Source: Geodermatophilus marinus (GTDB lineage Bacteria; Actinomycetota; Actinomycetes; Mycobacteriales; Geodermatophilaceae). From it: 64,000 bases of DNA. This document shows, piece by piece, positions 17,132 to 25,975 of this stretch. Numbering within the stretch: position 1 is the first letter of the stretch; every line of letters begins with the position of its first letter. The notes below the pieces were generated by a model. It saw nothing but the letters and a program-made list of their open reading frames with translations. It ran no database searches and had not been told where the DNA came from. The stretch is taken from contig NZ_QVQH01000017.1 of the NCBI RefSeq assembly GCF_003428645.1, positions 38,256 through 102,255 on the forward strand. The letters are read 5' to 3'. The translations under genes and the position numbers were made by a program.

Positions 17132-18714
17132 GCGCCGGCCCCGTCGAGGAGGACGTCGTGGGCCGGGAGGGTGAGGACGTCGGGGAACGCGTCGGCGAGG
17201 GCCACCTGCTCGAACAGCCGCCGGGCGTCGTCGAGCCGCTCGAGCGCGCCGAGGCCGGCGGCCACCTCGTCGACGACCCGGCGCACCAGCTCCGCGGTCA
17301 CCGTCTCGCCGGTGTCCAGCTCGACCCCCTCGTGCACCCACTGCCACACCTGCGACCGGCCGGCCTCGGCGGTGGCGGCGTCCACCAGGAGGCCGTGCGC
17401 GGCGACCACCCGGTGGCCGGCCAACCAGGCGGCGAGGTAGCGGAGGGTCACCTCCACGTCCGCGCGCAGCCCGGCCAGGGTGCGCTCCCCCGGCACGCCG
17501 GCGACGTCGAGCAGGTCGGCGGCGGTGACGGCGACCTCCGGGCGCTGCCGGTCGAGCTGGTTCGGGCGGTCGCCGAGGACGGCGTCGAAGGCCGCCCGGC
17601 AGACCGGGACGAGGTCGGGGTGGGCCACGCCCGACCCGTCGAACCCGTCGGCGGCCTCCCGGGCCTTGTCCTCCCGCACCCGGGCCCGGGTCCGCTCGTC
17701 GGCGTCCGGGTCCCGCCCGCCGGGGACGGCCGCGGCCCGGCCGCCGATCGCCATGGCGCCGCGCCGGTGGCAGACCTGGACCAGCCGGTCGGTCCAGGCC
17801 CGCAGCAGGGGCGCGGTCGCGGTCACGGCGGCGCGGTCGGGGAGCACGAACCGCGGGCCGGCCTCGCGGAAGACCGTGATGAGGCTGGACAGGTAGCCCT
17901 GGCGGCCGGCGGTGAGCCCGGCGGCGTGGTCGCCGAGGGCGTGCAGGACCTCGTCCATCTCGAACGCCGCCGGGACGGTCTCGATCAGCGCGGTGGCCCG
18001 GATGGACCCCGCCGGGAGGTCGAGGGCCTGCTCGGCGGCGTCGAGCACCAGCTTCCACAGCGCGGCCTCGAGGTGGCCCTCCAGCCCGGGCAGGTAGAGG
18101 TGGGGCCCGCTGCCCCGGTCGAGCTGCTCCCGGGCGTTGTGGAACAGGTGCAGCCCGGCGTCGACGAGCGCGGCGGCGCACGGCCGGCCCTCCACCAGCA
18201 GGTGCCGCTCGGGCAGGTGCCACCCCCGGGGGCGCGGCACGACCGCCGGCAGGGCGGCGTCCTCGGCGAGCCGCTGCTCCCGGCCCTCGGACGTGGTCCG
18301 CACGAGCGTCCGGCGGACGGCGTCGCGCAGCACGACCTGGCCGCCGACGACGGTGCGCCAGAGCGGCGGGCCGGCGTCCGCCAGGTCGGCGACCCACACG
18401 TCGGCCCCGCTGGTGAGCGCGTCGACCGCCGCGCCCGGCTCGGCCGGGCCGGTGATCTCCACCCGGCGGTCGACCAGGCCCGGCGGTGGCGGGGGCACCC
18501 GCCAGTCGCCGTCCCGGACGCCGGCGGTCCCGGGGCGGACGTCGAGCCACCGCGCGGCGGCGATCTCGGCCCGGCGGGTGGCGCGGGCGGCCAGCAGCGC
18601 CTCGCGCTGGGCGCCGAAGCGCGCCTGCAGGTCGGCGACGAAGGCCAGCGCCTCCGGCGTGAGCACCTCCTCGGCCCGCTCGACCGCCGGACCCGCCACG
18701 CGCACGTCGACCAT
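17128..18714 (-). CDS. aceB: Malate synthase A-like protein with altered metal site
   Basis: The 528-residue protein aligns along the full length of malate synthase A, which condenses glyoxylate and acetyl-CoA. Conserved parts include PRGWHLPERH (substrate Arg), ATALIETVPAAFEMDEVLHAL (Mg-ligand Glu), VCHRRGAMAIGG, VAHPDLVPV and LLVDAATAEAGRSQVWQW (catalytic Asp). Two family blocks are changed: the usual DFEDS reads VADLADAG, and the GRWDY block that supplies the second Mg-ligand Asp reads GRQGY. Activity as an ordinary malate synthase is therefore uncertain. ATG 18714 is chosen because CAGGGT lies 7 nt upstream; a GTG at 18723 is the alternative. It is divergent from uraD. Confidence 0.85.
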   Translation of the reverse strand: MVDVRVAGPAVERAEEVLTPEALAFVADLQARFGAQREALLAARATRRAEIAAARWLDVRPGTAGVRDGDWRVPPPPPGLVDRRVEITGPAEPGAAVDALTSGADVWVADLADAGPPLWRTVVGGQVVLRDAVRRTLVRTTSEGREQRLAEDAALPAVVPRPRGWHLPERHLLVEGRPCAAALVDAGLHLFHNAREQLDRGSGPHLYLPGLEGHLEAALWKLVLDAAEQALDLPAGSIRATALIETVPAAFEMDEVLHALGDHAAGLTAGRQGYLSSLITVFREAGPRFVLPDRAAVTATAPLLRAWTDRLVQVCHRRGAMAIGGRAAAVPGGRDPDADERTRARVREDKAREAADGFDGSGVAHPDLVPVCRAAFDAVLGDRPNQLDRQRPEVAVTAADLLDVAGVPGERTLAGLRADVEVTLRYLAAWLAGHRVVAAHGLLVDAATAEAGRSQVWQWVHEGVELDTGETVTAELVRRVVDEVAAGLGALERLDDARRLFEQVALADAFPDVLTLPAHDVLLDGAGA

Positions 18715-18721
18715 GCTGCGC

Positions 18722-18727
18722 ACCCTG
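18722..18727 (-). promoter_or_regulatory. Probable -10 (CAGGGT) of the malate-synthase-like operon
   Basis: CAGGGT on the minus strand is followed by 7 nt and then ATG 18714, suggesting a leaderless mRNA. It is back-to-back with the uraD promoter, 80 bp away. Confidence 0.4.
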
Positions 18728-18807
18728 CCGCACCCGGCGGCGCCCCGCCGGGCCGGTGCCGCCCGGCCCTCCCCGCCGCACCCGGTGCCCCCGGGGCCGG
18801 GGGCTGG

Positions 18808-18813
18808 CAGGCT
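18808..18813 (+). promoter_or_regulatory. Probable -10 (CAGGCT) of the uraD-uraH unit
   Basis: CAGGCT ends 8 nt before the uraD ATG, and no ribosome-binding site is visible. This fits a leaderless transcript. Confidence 0.4.
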
Positions 18814-18821
18814 GGGCGGTC

Positions 18822-19319
18822 ATGACGGCGCTCGACGAGCTCAACGACGCCCCCGCCGACCGGCTGGTGCAGCGGCTGCGCGCCTGCAACGCCGCGCCGC
18901 GGTTCGCCGCCCAGGTGGTCGCCGGCCGCCCCTACCCGGACGCCGGGACGCTCGTCGCCCGCGCCGGCGAGGTGGTCCGCGGCCTGCCGTGGGAGGAGGT
19001 CGAGCTCGCGCTGGCCGCGCACCCCCGGATCGGCGACCGGGTCGAGGGCTCGTCGGCGGAGGCGGGGGCCTCGCGCCGCGAGCAGGGCGCGGTCGTCGGG
19101 GCCGACGAGCGGACCCGCGCCGCCCTGGCCGAGGGCAACCGCGCCTACGAGGAGCGCTTCGGCCGGGTGTTCCTGGTCCGCGCCGCCGGCCGGTCGCCCG
19201 AGGAGCTGCTGGCCGAGCTGCGCCGGCGGCTGGGCCACGACGAGGAGGCCGAGCGCGCCGAGGTGGTCGAGCAGCTGGCGCAGATCACCGAGCTGCGCGT
19301 GCGGGAGCTGGTCCGGTGA
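18822..19319 (+). CDS. uraD: OHCU decarboxylase
   Basis: This 165-residue protein catalyses decarboxylation of 2-oxo-4-hydroxy-4-carboxy-5-ureidoimidazoline to S-allantoin, the third step after urate oxidation. The family blocks are present: LNDAPADRLVQRLRAC at the N-terminus, AHPRIGDRV with the catalytic His near residue 67, SRREQGAV, and the C-terminal FGRVFLVRAAGRSPEELLAELRRRLGHDEEAERAEV. It opens the run uraD-uraH-uox, which together convert urate to allantoin. The frame continues further upstream, but homologues and the promoter spacing favour ATG 18822. Confidence 0.94.
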   Translation: MTALDELNDAPADRLVQRLRACNAAPRFAAQVVAGRPYPDAGTLVARAGEVVRGLPWEEVELALAAHPRIGDRVEGSSAEAGASRREQGAVVGADERTRAALAEGNRAYEERFGRVFLVRAAGRSPEELLAELRRRLGHDEEAERAEVVEQLAQITELRVRELVR

Positions 19320-19362
19320 GCGCGCCCGCGCCCCCCGCGGGGGCCGCCGGGGGGGCGGCCGC

Positions 19363-19680
19363 GTGAGCGTCTCCACGCACGTGCTGGACGCCGCGCTGGG
19401 GCGCCCGGCCGCGGGCCTGGTGGTGCGGCTGCTCGCCGCCGACCGGGAGCTCGCGGCGGGGGTCACCGACGACGACGGCCGGTGCCGGCTGGCCGAGGGG
19501 CCGACGGCCGCGGGGCCGCACCGGCTGGTGTTCGACACCGGCCCCTGGTTCGCGGCGCGGGGCCGGGAGACGTTCTGGCCGGAGGTGGTGCTGGCCTTCG
19601 CCGTCCGGGAACCCGCCGAGCACCACCACGTGCCGCTGCTGCTCTCCCCGTTCGCCTACTCCACCTACCGGGGCTCGTGA
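19363..19680 (+). CDS. uraH: 5-hydroxyisourate hydrolase (transthyretin-like)
   Basis: The 105-residue transthyretin-like enzyme hydrolyses 5-hydroxyisourate to OHCU. It shows the N-terminal STHVLDAALGRPA with the active-site His, the central GRCRL strand and the diagnostic C-terminal YRGS tetrapeptide preceded by LLLSPFAYST. The length matches bacterial HIUase. It starts at GTG 19363, 43 bp after uraD. An in-frame GTG for uricase (19677) would overlap its stop, but uricase more likely starts at 19722. Confidence 0.95.
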   Translation: MSVSTHVLDAALGRPAAGLVVRLLAADRELAAGVTDDDGRCRLAEGPTAAGPHRLVFDTGPWFAARGRETFWPEVVLAFAVREPAEHHHVPLLLSPFAYSTYRGS

Positions 19681-19684
19681 CGCG

Positions 19685-19698
19685 GTTCCACGTGGAAC
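19685..19698. promoter_or_regulatory. parS-like palindrome, site 1 (ParB-binding candidate)
   Basis: GTTCCACGTGGAAC is a perfect 14-bp palindrome, extended to 16 bp by flanking G and C (19684-19699). It matches the parS form described for Pseudomonas aeruginosa and fits the general consensus TGTTNCACGTGNAACA. It sits between uraH and uox, partly in the possible uox 5' extension. A second perfect copy is at 50994-51007. Confidence 0.6.
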
Positions 19699-19709
19699 CC
19701 CCGGTCTGG

Positions 19710-19715
19710 CAGCCT
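19710..19715 (+). promoter_or_regulatory. Probable -10 (CAGCCT) of uox, leaderless
   Basis: CAGCCT lies 6 nt before ATG 19722, which has no ribosome-binding site. It supports the shorter uricase start and a promoter internal to the urate cluster. Confidence 0.4.
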
Positions 19716-19721
19716 GCCGCC

Positions 19722-20612
19722 ATGGCGATCCGGCTCGGGCCCAACCAGTACGGCAAGGCGGAGGTCCGCGTGGTCGCCGTCGACCGCGGCGGCCCGGCGC
19801 ACGCGCTGCACGACCTGACCGTGAGCACCAGCCTGCGCGGGGACTTCGCGGCCGCGCACACCGCGGGCGACAACGCGCACGTGCACCCGACCGACAGCCA
19901 GAAGAACACCGTCTTCGCCTTCGCCCGGGACGGCGTCGGCTCCCCCGAGGCCTTCGGGCTGCGCCTGGCCCGCCACCTCGCCGGCACCTACCCGTGGGTC
20001 ACCGGCGCCCGGGTGGCGGTCGACGCGCACGGCTGGCAGCGGATCCCCGTCGGCGGGCGGCCGCACGAGCACGCCTTCCGGCGGGACGGCGGCGAGGTGC
20101 GCACGGCGGTGGTGACCGTCGACGGCGGGCAGGTGCACGTGCTGGCGGGGCTGGCCGACCTCGTCGTCCTCAAGACCACCGGCTCGGAGTTCCGGGGCTT
20201 CCCGCGCGACGGTTACACGACGCTGGCCGAGACCCGGGAGCGGGTCCTCGCCACCGCGGTCACCGCGCGCTGGCGGTACACCACCGCCGACCTGGACTTC
20301 GACGCCGTGTTCGGCACCGCCCGCACCGCGCTGCTCGAGGCCTTCGCGTCCACCCACTCCCTCGCCCTGCAGCAGACGCTGTACGCGATGGGGACGGCGC
20401 TGCTCGAGCGGGTGCCCGAGGCGGCCGAGGTGCGCCTGTCGATGCCCAACCGGCACCACTTCCTGCAGGACCTCTCCCCGTTCGGGCGGGACAACCCCGA
20501 CGTCGTCTACCACGCCGACGACCGGCCCTACGGGCTGATCGAGGGGACCGTGCTGCGCGACGACGTCCCGCCGGCACCGGTCGCCTGGGAGGGGACGCCC
20601 GGCACCTGCTGA
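19722..20612 (+). CDS. uox: Urate oxidase (uricase)
   Basis: This 296-residue cofactor-free uricase oxidises urate to 5-hydroxyisourate. It has GPNQYGKAEVRVV with the catalytic Lys at the N-terminus, DNAHVHPTDSQKNTVFAFAR with the catalytic Thr near residue 65, LKTTGSEFRGFPRDGYTTL near 155 and the C-terminal LSMPNRHHFLQDL. Two T-fold repeats are expected, forming a tetramer. It completes the uraD-uraH-uox set for urate to allantoin. A longer start at GTG 19677, overlapping the uraH stop, is possible but would place the parS-like site inside the coding region. Tandem GC-rich repeats follow its stop. Confidence 0.95.
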   Translation: MAIRLGPNQYGKAEVRVVAVDRGGPAHALHDLTVSTSLRGDFAAAHTAGDNAHVHPTDSQKNTVFAFARDGVGSPEAFGLRLARHLAGTYPWVTGARVAVDAHGWQRIPVGGRPHEHAFRRDGGEVRTAVVTVDGGQVHVLAGLADLVVLKTTGSEFRGFPRDGYTTLAETRERVLATAVTARWRYTTADLDFDAVFGTARTALLEAFASTHSLALQQTLYAMGTALLERVPEAAEVRLSMPNRHHFLQDLSPFGRDNPDVVYHADDRPYGLIEGTVLRDDVPPAPVAWEGTPGTC

Positions 20613-20619
20613 CGCCGGC

Positions 20620-20722
20620 GGGCCCGGCGCCGTCCGCGGGCCCCGGCGCCGTCCGCGGGCCCCGGCGTCAGCGGGCCCCGGCGCCGTCCGCGGGCCCCGG
20701 TGTCAGCGGGCCCCGGCGCCGT
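20620..20722. repeat. Tandem GGGCCCCGGCGCC-type repeat between convergent genes
   Basis: Six units begin with GGGCCC and alternate between a 19-bp form ending in GTCCGC and a 16-bp form ending in GTCAGC, with single-base variants. The array starts 8 bp after the uox stop and runs into the 3' end of the LiaF-like gene. Each unit contains the palindrome GGGCCC, so many alternative hairpins can form. It may act as a bidirectional terminator. Confidence 0.7.
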
Positions 20723-21203
20723 GCCCGGTCGGGGTGCTGATCCCCGCCCCTCCGAGCACGACGGCGGCGTGCACCCGCAGGTCGGCACCCCGCTCGTCGT
20801 CGGTGCGGGTCGCCCCCGACCCCTGCGCCAGGCCGATCCCGCCGAGCCCGCGGGCGGACCACCAGACCCGCCAGCCGGCCGGCACCCGGACGTCGAGGCC
20901 GCCCATGACCGCGCGCAGCGTGAGGTCGATGCCGCCGGGCACCGGCGCCAGCCCGCTCAGGTCCACCTCGCCGCCGGCCATGAGGAGGTCGACACGCAGC
21001 CGGGACAGCTCGGGGTTGACCGGCCGCAGCCGCAGCTCGCCGAGCGCGACCGTGCGCCGGATCCCGGCGGTGCTCTCGTCGCCCTCGTCGCTGCGGCGGG
21101 CGACCAGCCGGCCGGCCACGGCGAGCGCGGCCTGCAGCGCCCACCAGGCGAGCAGCCAGGGCAGGGCCCGGCGCAGGGCGGTGCGCAGCGCGGAGGTGCT
21201 CAT
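20703..21203 (-). CDS. LiaF-like C-terminal domain membrane protein
   Basis: The 166-residue protein has an N-terminal amphipathic or membrane segment (LRRALPWLLAWWALQAALAVAG, residues about 9-32). A beta-rich domain follows, with LGELRLRPVNPELSRLRVDLLMAGGEVDL and RAVMGGLDVRVPAGWRVWW, resembling the right-handed helical LiaF/DUF1707-associated domain seen in envelope-stress proteins. Its role is unknown but probably cell-envelope related. Its last residues lie in the tandem repeat. The ATG is 7 nt below a CAGGCT hexamer. Confidence 0.75.
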   Translation of the reverse strand: MSTSALRTALRRALPWLLAWWALQAALAVAGRLVARRSDEGDESTAGIRRTVALGELRLRPVNPELSRLRVDLLMAGGEVDLSGLAPVPGGIDLTLRAVMGGLDVRVPAGWRVWWSARGLGGIGLAQGSGATRTDDERGADLRVHAAVVLGGAGISTPTGHGAGAR

Positions 21204-21210
21204 GGGCGCC

Positions 21211-21216
21211 AGCCTG
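21211..21216 (-). promoter_or_regulatory. Probable -10 (CAGGCT) of the LiaF-like gene
   Basis: CAGGCT on the minus strand ends 7 nt before ATG 21203, again the leaderless spacing. Confidence 0.4.
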
Positions 21217-21434
21217 CCCGCCGGGCGCCCGGGCTGCCCAGGGGGTCGCCCGTCCCGGTGACCGGCCCGCCACATCCCCGGGTGGGCGACGACCTCCCCG
21301 TCGCCCCTGCCCGTCGCCCCTGCCGCCGGTCCGCCGCCGCGCCGGTGCGGCCCGGCACCGACCCGCACCTCCCCCGTTTGCCCTGGTCCGGGGCCCGGCG
21401 TCTACTGGGCACCGAGCCGAACGTGGGGGGACCC

Positions 21435-21920
21435 GTGGACACGGAGACAGCGACGCTGGCGGACCTCCGGCGGGCCGGCCGCGCGGCGTCGACCGCGCGC
21501 GACCCCGCCCTGCTGAGGGCGTGGGCGGCGGCCGAGCGGGACCAGGCGCGGGCGCTGGTCGAGGCCTCCCGGCGGCGGTGTGCCGAGGTGGCCGCCGCGC
21601 GCTCGGCCCGGTCGGCCCGCCCGGGCCCCGGCACGCCGGACCTCGCGGCCATGTGGACCCTGCGGCACGCCCTGGGCGACCGGGTCGCCCAGACGCGCCG
21701 CGCGGCCACCGCGCACCCCCGGACGCTGGCCGACCCGGGTGCCGCGCTGGCCGACTGCGAGGTGGTGGAGCGGCTGCTCGAGACGTGGGACGCGGTGACG
21801 CTGTGGGCCGACGACCCCGACGCCGGGCGCGGCGACGCCTGGGCGCAGGCCTCGGTCGCGCTGCACCGCGTGATGTGCCGGCTGGCGGCGCGCTGCACCA
21901 CCCCGGCCGCCGCCCGCTGA
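21435..21920 (+). CDS. Hypothetical helical protein, 161 residues
   Basis: No family is recognised. The protein is Ala/Arg-rich and predicted all-helical, with a central MWTLRHALGDRVAQTRRAATAHPRTLADPGAALADCEVVERLLETWDAVTLWADD block that looks conserved rather than low-complexity. No membrane segment or signal peptide is seen. GTG 21435 is chosen because it follows a G-rich ribosome-binding site (GGGGGGAC). The gene stands alone, convergent with the methyltransferase 42 bp downstream. Confidence 0.6.
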   Translation: MDTETATLADLRRAGRAASTARDPALLRAWAAAERDQARALVEASRRRCAEVAAARSARSARPGPGTPDLAAMWTLRHALGDRVAQTRRAATAHPRTLADPGAALADCEVVERLLETWDAVTLWADDPDAGRGDAWAQASVALHRVMCRLAARCTTPAAAR

Positions 21921-21962
21921 GCAGGCGGTCGCGGCGCCGCCGCCCGGTGGGACCGGACGGCC

Positions 21963-23057
21963 TCACCCGCCGGTGCGCAGCCGGTAGAACCGGAAGAAGT
22001 CGTTGTCCACCGGCAGCACGTCCACCCCGGCGTAGCCGGCCTCCCGCGCGTAGCGCTCCAGGGTGGCCGGCCGCATGACCGTCCCCGTGCCCACCGAGGG
22101 GCGGGTGGCGCGCCCGTCGGGCAGGCAGCAGGTGAGGCTGTAGCCGTACATGAGCCGCTCGACGTCGTCCCCCGGCGCGGTGAACTCCTCGGCGACCCGC
22201 TCGTCGACGACCAGGACGGTGCCGCCCGGGGCGGCCATGCCCCGCATCGCCGCCAGGACCGAGACCGGGTCGGGCAGGTCGTGGACGCACTCGAACGCCG
22301 CCACGAGGGCGTACCGCCCCTCGGCGTCGGCCACCGCCCCCGCGTCGGCCACCCGGAAGAGCACCCGGTCGGCCACGCCCGCCGCCTCCGCGTTGCGCCG
22401 CGCGGCCTGCACCGAGGGCGCGTCCACGTCGAACCCGTCGACGCGGGCCTGCGGGTAGGCGCGGGCGATCCCGATCGAGGACCACCCCATCCCGCAGCCG
22501 ACGTCGGCCACCCGGCCGCCGGCGCGCAGGGCCGCGTCCACCTCCGGCAGCGAGGGCAGGTCCTCGGTGACCAGCGCACCCAGGAAGTAGGGGCGGTTGG
22601 CGGCCGCCTGGGCGTCGCGGGCGTCGCCCATCTCCGCCCAGCCCAGCCCGTCCCCGGTGCGGTAGGCCTCGACCAGCCGGGGGACGTTGCGGGTGAAGGC
22701 CAGCGCGATCCGGGCGAAGGGCGCCATGTGGGAGGGGTCGGTCTCCTCCACCAGCACACCGCGGTGCTCCGGCGGCAGGGTGTAGCGCCGGGCGTCGGGC
22801 GCGGCCGCGACGTCGTCGACGGTGAGGTACCCGGCCACGGCCTGCTGCTCCAGCCACTCCCGGGCGTAGCGGGCGTCGGTACCGGTCCGCTCGGCCAGCT
22901 CCGGCGCGGTGGCGGGCGCCTCGGCCAGCGCGCGGTACCAGCCCAGCTCGCTGCCGAGGTGCAGGGCGGCGAGCTCCAGGCTGCCCGTGACCGCGTCGAG
23001 GATGCGCTGGGCCAGCGCCGCGGAGGTGCCGGTGGGTGGGAGGTCCGTGGTCGTCAT
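21963..23057 (-). CDS. Class I SAM-dependent methyltransferase with N-terminal winged helix
   Basis: The 364-residue protein begins with a winged-helix dimerisation region (about residues 10-90, LAERTGTDARYAREWLEQQAVAGYL), as in small-molecule O-methyltransferases. A Rossmann domain follows with VADVGCGMGWSSIGIARAYP near 185 (SAM motif I), VDGFDVDAPSV near 207 and AAFECVHDLPDP near 250. It resembles an uncharacterised group common in actinobacteria (Rv2258c-like). It follows rsmC on the same strand across an unusual triple repeat (23091-23124), which may regulate it. The substrate is unknown. Confidence 0.85.
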   Translation of the reverse strand: MTTTDLPPTGTSAALAQRILDAVTGSLELAALHLGSELGWYRALAEAPATAPELAERTGTDARYAREWLEQQAVAGYLTVDDVAAAPDARRYTLPPEHRGVLVEETDPSHMAPFARIALAFTRNVPRLVEAYRTGDGLGWAEMGDARDAQAAANRPYFLGALVTEDLPSLPEVDAALRAGGRVADVGCGMGWSSIGIARAYPQARVDGFDVDAPSVQAARRNAEAAGVADRVLFRVADAGAVADAEGRYALVAAFECVHDLPDPVSVLAAMRGMAAPGGTVLVVDERVAEEFTAPGDDVERLMYGYSLTCCLPDGRATRPSVGTGTVMRPATLERYAREAGYAGVDVLPVDNDFFRFYRLRTGG

Positions 23058-23090
23058 GGCGCCCCACCGTGGCCCGTCGCCCCGCCCCCG

Positions 23091-23124
23091 GGCAGGGACC
23101 TCGGTCCCTGCCGCGGCAGGGACC
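23091..23124. promoter_or_regulatory. Three alternating 10-bp inverted repeats upstream of the methyltransferase
   Basis: GGCAGGGACC occurs at 23091-23100 and 23115-23124, with its exact complement GGTCCCTGCC between them at 23103-23112. The right-hand pair is a perfect 22-bp palindrome. The middle copy can pair with either flank, as in a two-state switch or a double operator. It lies 34 bp before the methyltransferase start and just after the rsmC stop. Confidence 0.5.
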
Positions 23125-23127
23125 GCC

Positions 23128-24248
23128 TCAGCGCCGCGTGGACACCGTGACCGTGAACCGCCGGTCGGCCGCCGCCACCCGGGTGGGGCCCACGAGCCGG
23201 CGCAGCGCCGCCCGGTGCGGCAGCCGGTTGTTGTAGACCGCCCACAGCTCCCCGCCCGGCCGCAGCACCCGCCCGGCGGCGGCGAACAGCCGGTCGGCGG
23301 CACCGGTCACCACCGCCGCCCCCAGGTGGAACGGCGGGTTGCAGACGACGAGGTCCACGGTGCCGTCGGGGACCGCGGCGGCCGCGTCGTCCCGGACCGC
23401 CCGCACCCGCCCGGCCACCCCGTTGGCCGCCGCCGTGGCCGCCGCCGAGGCGACCGCGGCGGCCGAGGCGTCGCTCGCGGTCACCGCCGCCCCCGGGCGG
23501 GCGAGCGCCAGGGCGGTGGCCAGCACGCCGGTGCCGCAGCCGAGGTCCAGCACCGTCGCGGCGCCCGGCGCGGCGCCCGGGAGCGCGGTCAGCAGCGCCC
23601 GGGTGCCGGCGTCGACCCGGGTGCCGGCGAACGCCGCGCCGTGCGCGCACACGGTCAGCCCCAGCTCCGGGTGCGGCCGGCAGCGGGGGAAGGACGACGA
23701 CACCCCGGGACGCGGCCCGCGGGCCACGAGCACCCGCGACTTCTGCCGGGCCAGCGTCGCCCGCACGTCGGTGAACCCCACGCCGAGCGCGGCGTTCATC
23801 GCCGGGGTCATGTGCTTGACCCGCCCGCCGACGTGCAGGACGGCGTCCGGCGCGGCGCCCGCGGCCAGCTCGGCGAGCTCCCGCAGCGCGTCGAGGGAGC
23901 GCGGGGCCTTGGCGAGCAGGACCCGCGCACCGGCCACCAGCTCCGGGCCCAGCGGGAGCGTGCGGTACGTGCCGGCCAGGCCGGTCCGCCCGGCGTTGCG
24001 GGCCAGCGCCAGCTCGCCGACCAGCAGGTCCTGGTGCACCCGCACGTCCCGGGCGCCGGCCGCGACCGCGCCCAGGGTGAGGGCGCCGTACGAGTCGTCG
24101 ACCACCACCACCTCGCCGGGCCCGGCCGCCGCCACGGCGCCCGCGGCCTCGTCCAGCAGCAACCGGTCGGTGGCGTCGACCACGACCAGGTCCGGCGCCG
24201 CCACGTCCGGGTCCCGGCGCAGCCGGGCGAACAGCTCCTCCCGGTCGG

Positions 24249-24252
<4 letters not shown>
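23128..24252 (-). CDS. rsmC: RsmC/RlmG-like 16S/23S rRNA guanine-N2 methyltransferase
   Basis: This 374-residue protein shows the duplicated RsmC/RlmG layout. A degenerate N-terminal half (residues 1-190) lacks the catalytic motif. The active C-terminal half has VLDLGCGTGVLATALAL near residue 240 (SAM motif I) and VVCNPPFHLGAAV near 308, the NPPFH motif of base N2-methylation. The family methylates guanine in rRNA. The GTG start overlaps the stop of the haloalkane dehalogenase gene (GTGA), so the two are co-translated although functionally unrelated. Whether it is RsmC or RlmG cannot be settled from this sequence. Confidence 0.87.
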
Positions 24253-25175
<923 letters not shown>

Positions 25176-25201
25176 GCTGCGCGCACCTCTCGACGTCGCC
25201 T

Positions 25202-25272
25202 GCACGAGGGAAAGGAAGCTATACCCGCGTCGGGAGCCGCCTGACAGGGGTACAGCTGCCTTTCCCTCGTGC
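25202..25272. repeat. Long inverted repeat, 25-bp arms, between msrA and the dehalogenase gene
   Basis: The left arm (25202-25226) begins GCACGAGGGAAAGG and the right arm (25248-25272) ends CCTTTCCCTCGTGC. Arms match at 23 of 25 positions around a 21-nt loop. The arms hold A/T-richer stretches than the surroundings. It follows the msrA stop and precedes the dehalogenase start on the same strand, so it may be an intrinsic terminator, an attenuator or a miniature mobile repeat. Confidence 0.65.
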
Positions 25273-25315
25273 CCGCCGGACCCGTGCCCGCCGGCCCTCG
25301 TGCAGCGGCCCGGGC

Positions 25316-25969
25316 TCAGACGCCGGGCAGCCCCACGGGGCAGGAGACGCCGGTCGAGTGGATCGGGCAGTAGCCGTTCGGCACCTTGTACAGGTACTGC
25401 TGGTGGTAGTCCTCGGCGTAGTAGAACTCGCCGAGCGGCCGGATCTCGGTGGTGATCTCCCCGTAGCCGGCCGCGGTGAGCCGCTCCTGGAAGGCGTCCC
25501 TGCTGGCCGCGGCCGCGGCCTCCTGCTCGGGGCCCTGCGTGTAGACCGCCGACCGGTACTGCGTGCCGATGTCGTTGCCCTGGCGCATGCCCTGGGTCGG
25601 GTCGTGGTCCTCCCAGAAGACCTTGAGCAGCTGCTCGTACGAGGTGACCGCCGGGTCGAACACCACGAGCACGACCTCGGTGTGACCGGTGCGCGCCGAG
25701 CAGACCTCCTCGTAGGTCGGGTTCGGGGTGTACCCGCCGGCGTAACCGACCGCGGTGGAGTACACCCCTGGCGTCTCCCAGAACACCTTCTCCACGCCCC
25801 AGAAGCAGCCCGCGCCGAAGACGGCGGTCTGCATGCCCTCGGGAAAGGGCGGCTGGATGCGGTTGCCGTTGACCGCGTGCACCTCGGGCACGTGCGGCAG
25901 CGGGTCGGGGCGGCCCGGCAGGGCGTCCTCCGCCGCCACCGGCTGGGTCCTGGACCGGGAGAACAACAT
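25316..25969 (-). CDS. msrA: Peptide-methionine (S)-S-oxide reductase
   Basis: This 217-residue MsrA repairs S-methionine sulfoxide in proteins with thioredoxin. It has the catalytic [12 protein letters not shown] (Cys near residue 54), [48 protein letters not shown] and the C-terminal [27 protein letters not shown] with two resolving Cys. The N-terminal 40 residues are the variable extension seen in actinobacterial MsrA. It is preceded by TAGGCT 6 nt before ATG, so probably leaderless, and is divergent from the oxidoreductase gene. Confidence 0.96.
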   Translation of the reverse strand: MLFSRSRTQPVAAEDALPGRPDPLPHVPEVHAVNGNRIQPPFPEGMQTAVFGAGCFWGVEKVFWETPGVYSTAVGYAGGYTPNPTYEEVCSARTGHTEVVLVVFDPAVTSYEQLLKVFWEDHDPTQGMRQGNDIGTQYRSAVYTQGPEQEAAAAASRDAFQERLTAAGYGEITTEIRPLGEFYYAEDYHQQYLYKVPNGYCPIHSTGVSCPVGLPGV

Positions 25970-25975
25970 GCCCCG

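Noticed and set aside
19677..19721. Longer uricase starting at GTG 19677 in overlap with uraH
   Set aside because: Uricase homologues begin near MAIRLGPNQYGK, and a -10 hexamer sits 6 nt before ATG 19722. The longer form would code through the parS-like palindrome. It is kept only as an alternative.
20620..20722. GC-rich repeat considered as a CRISPR array or origin
   Set aside because: Units of 16-19 bp without unique spacers, and no DnaA-box-like A/T-rich sequences.
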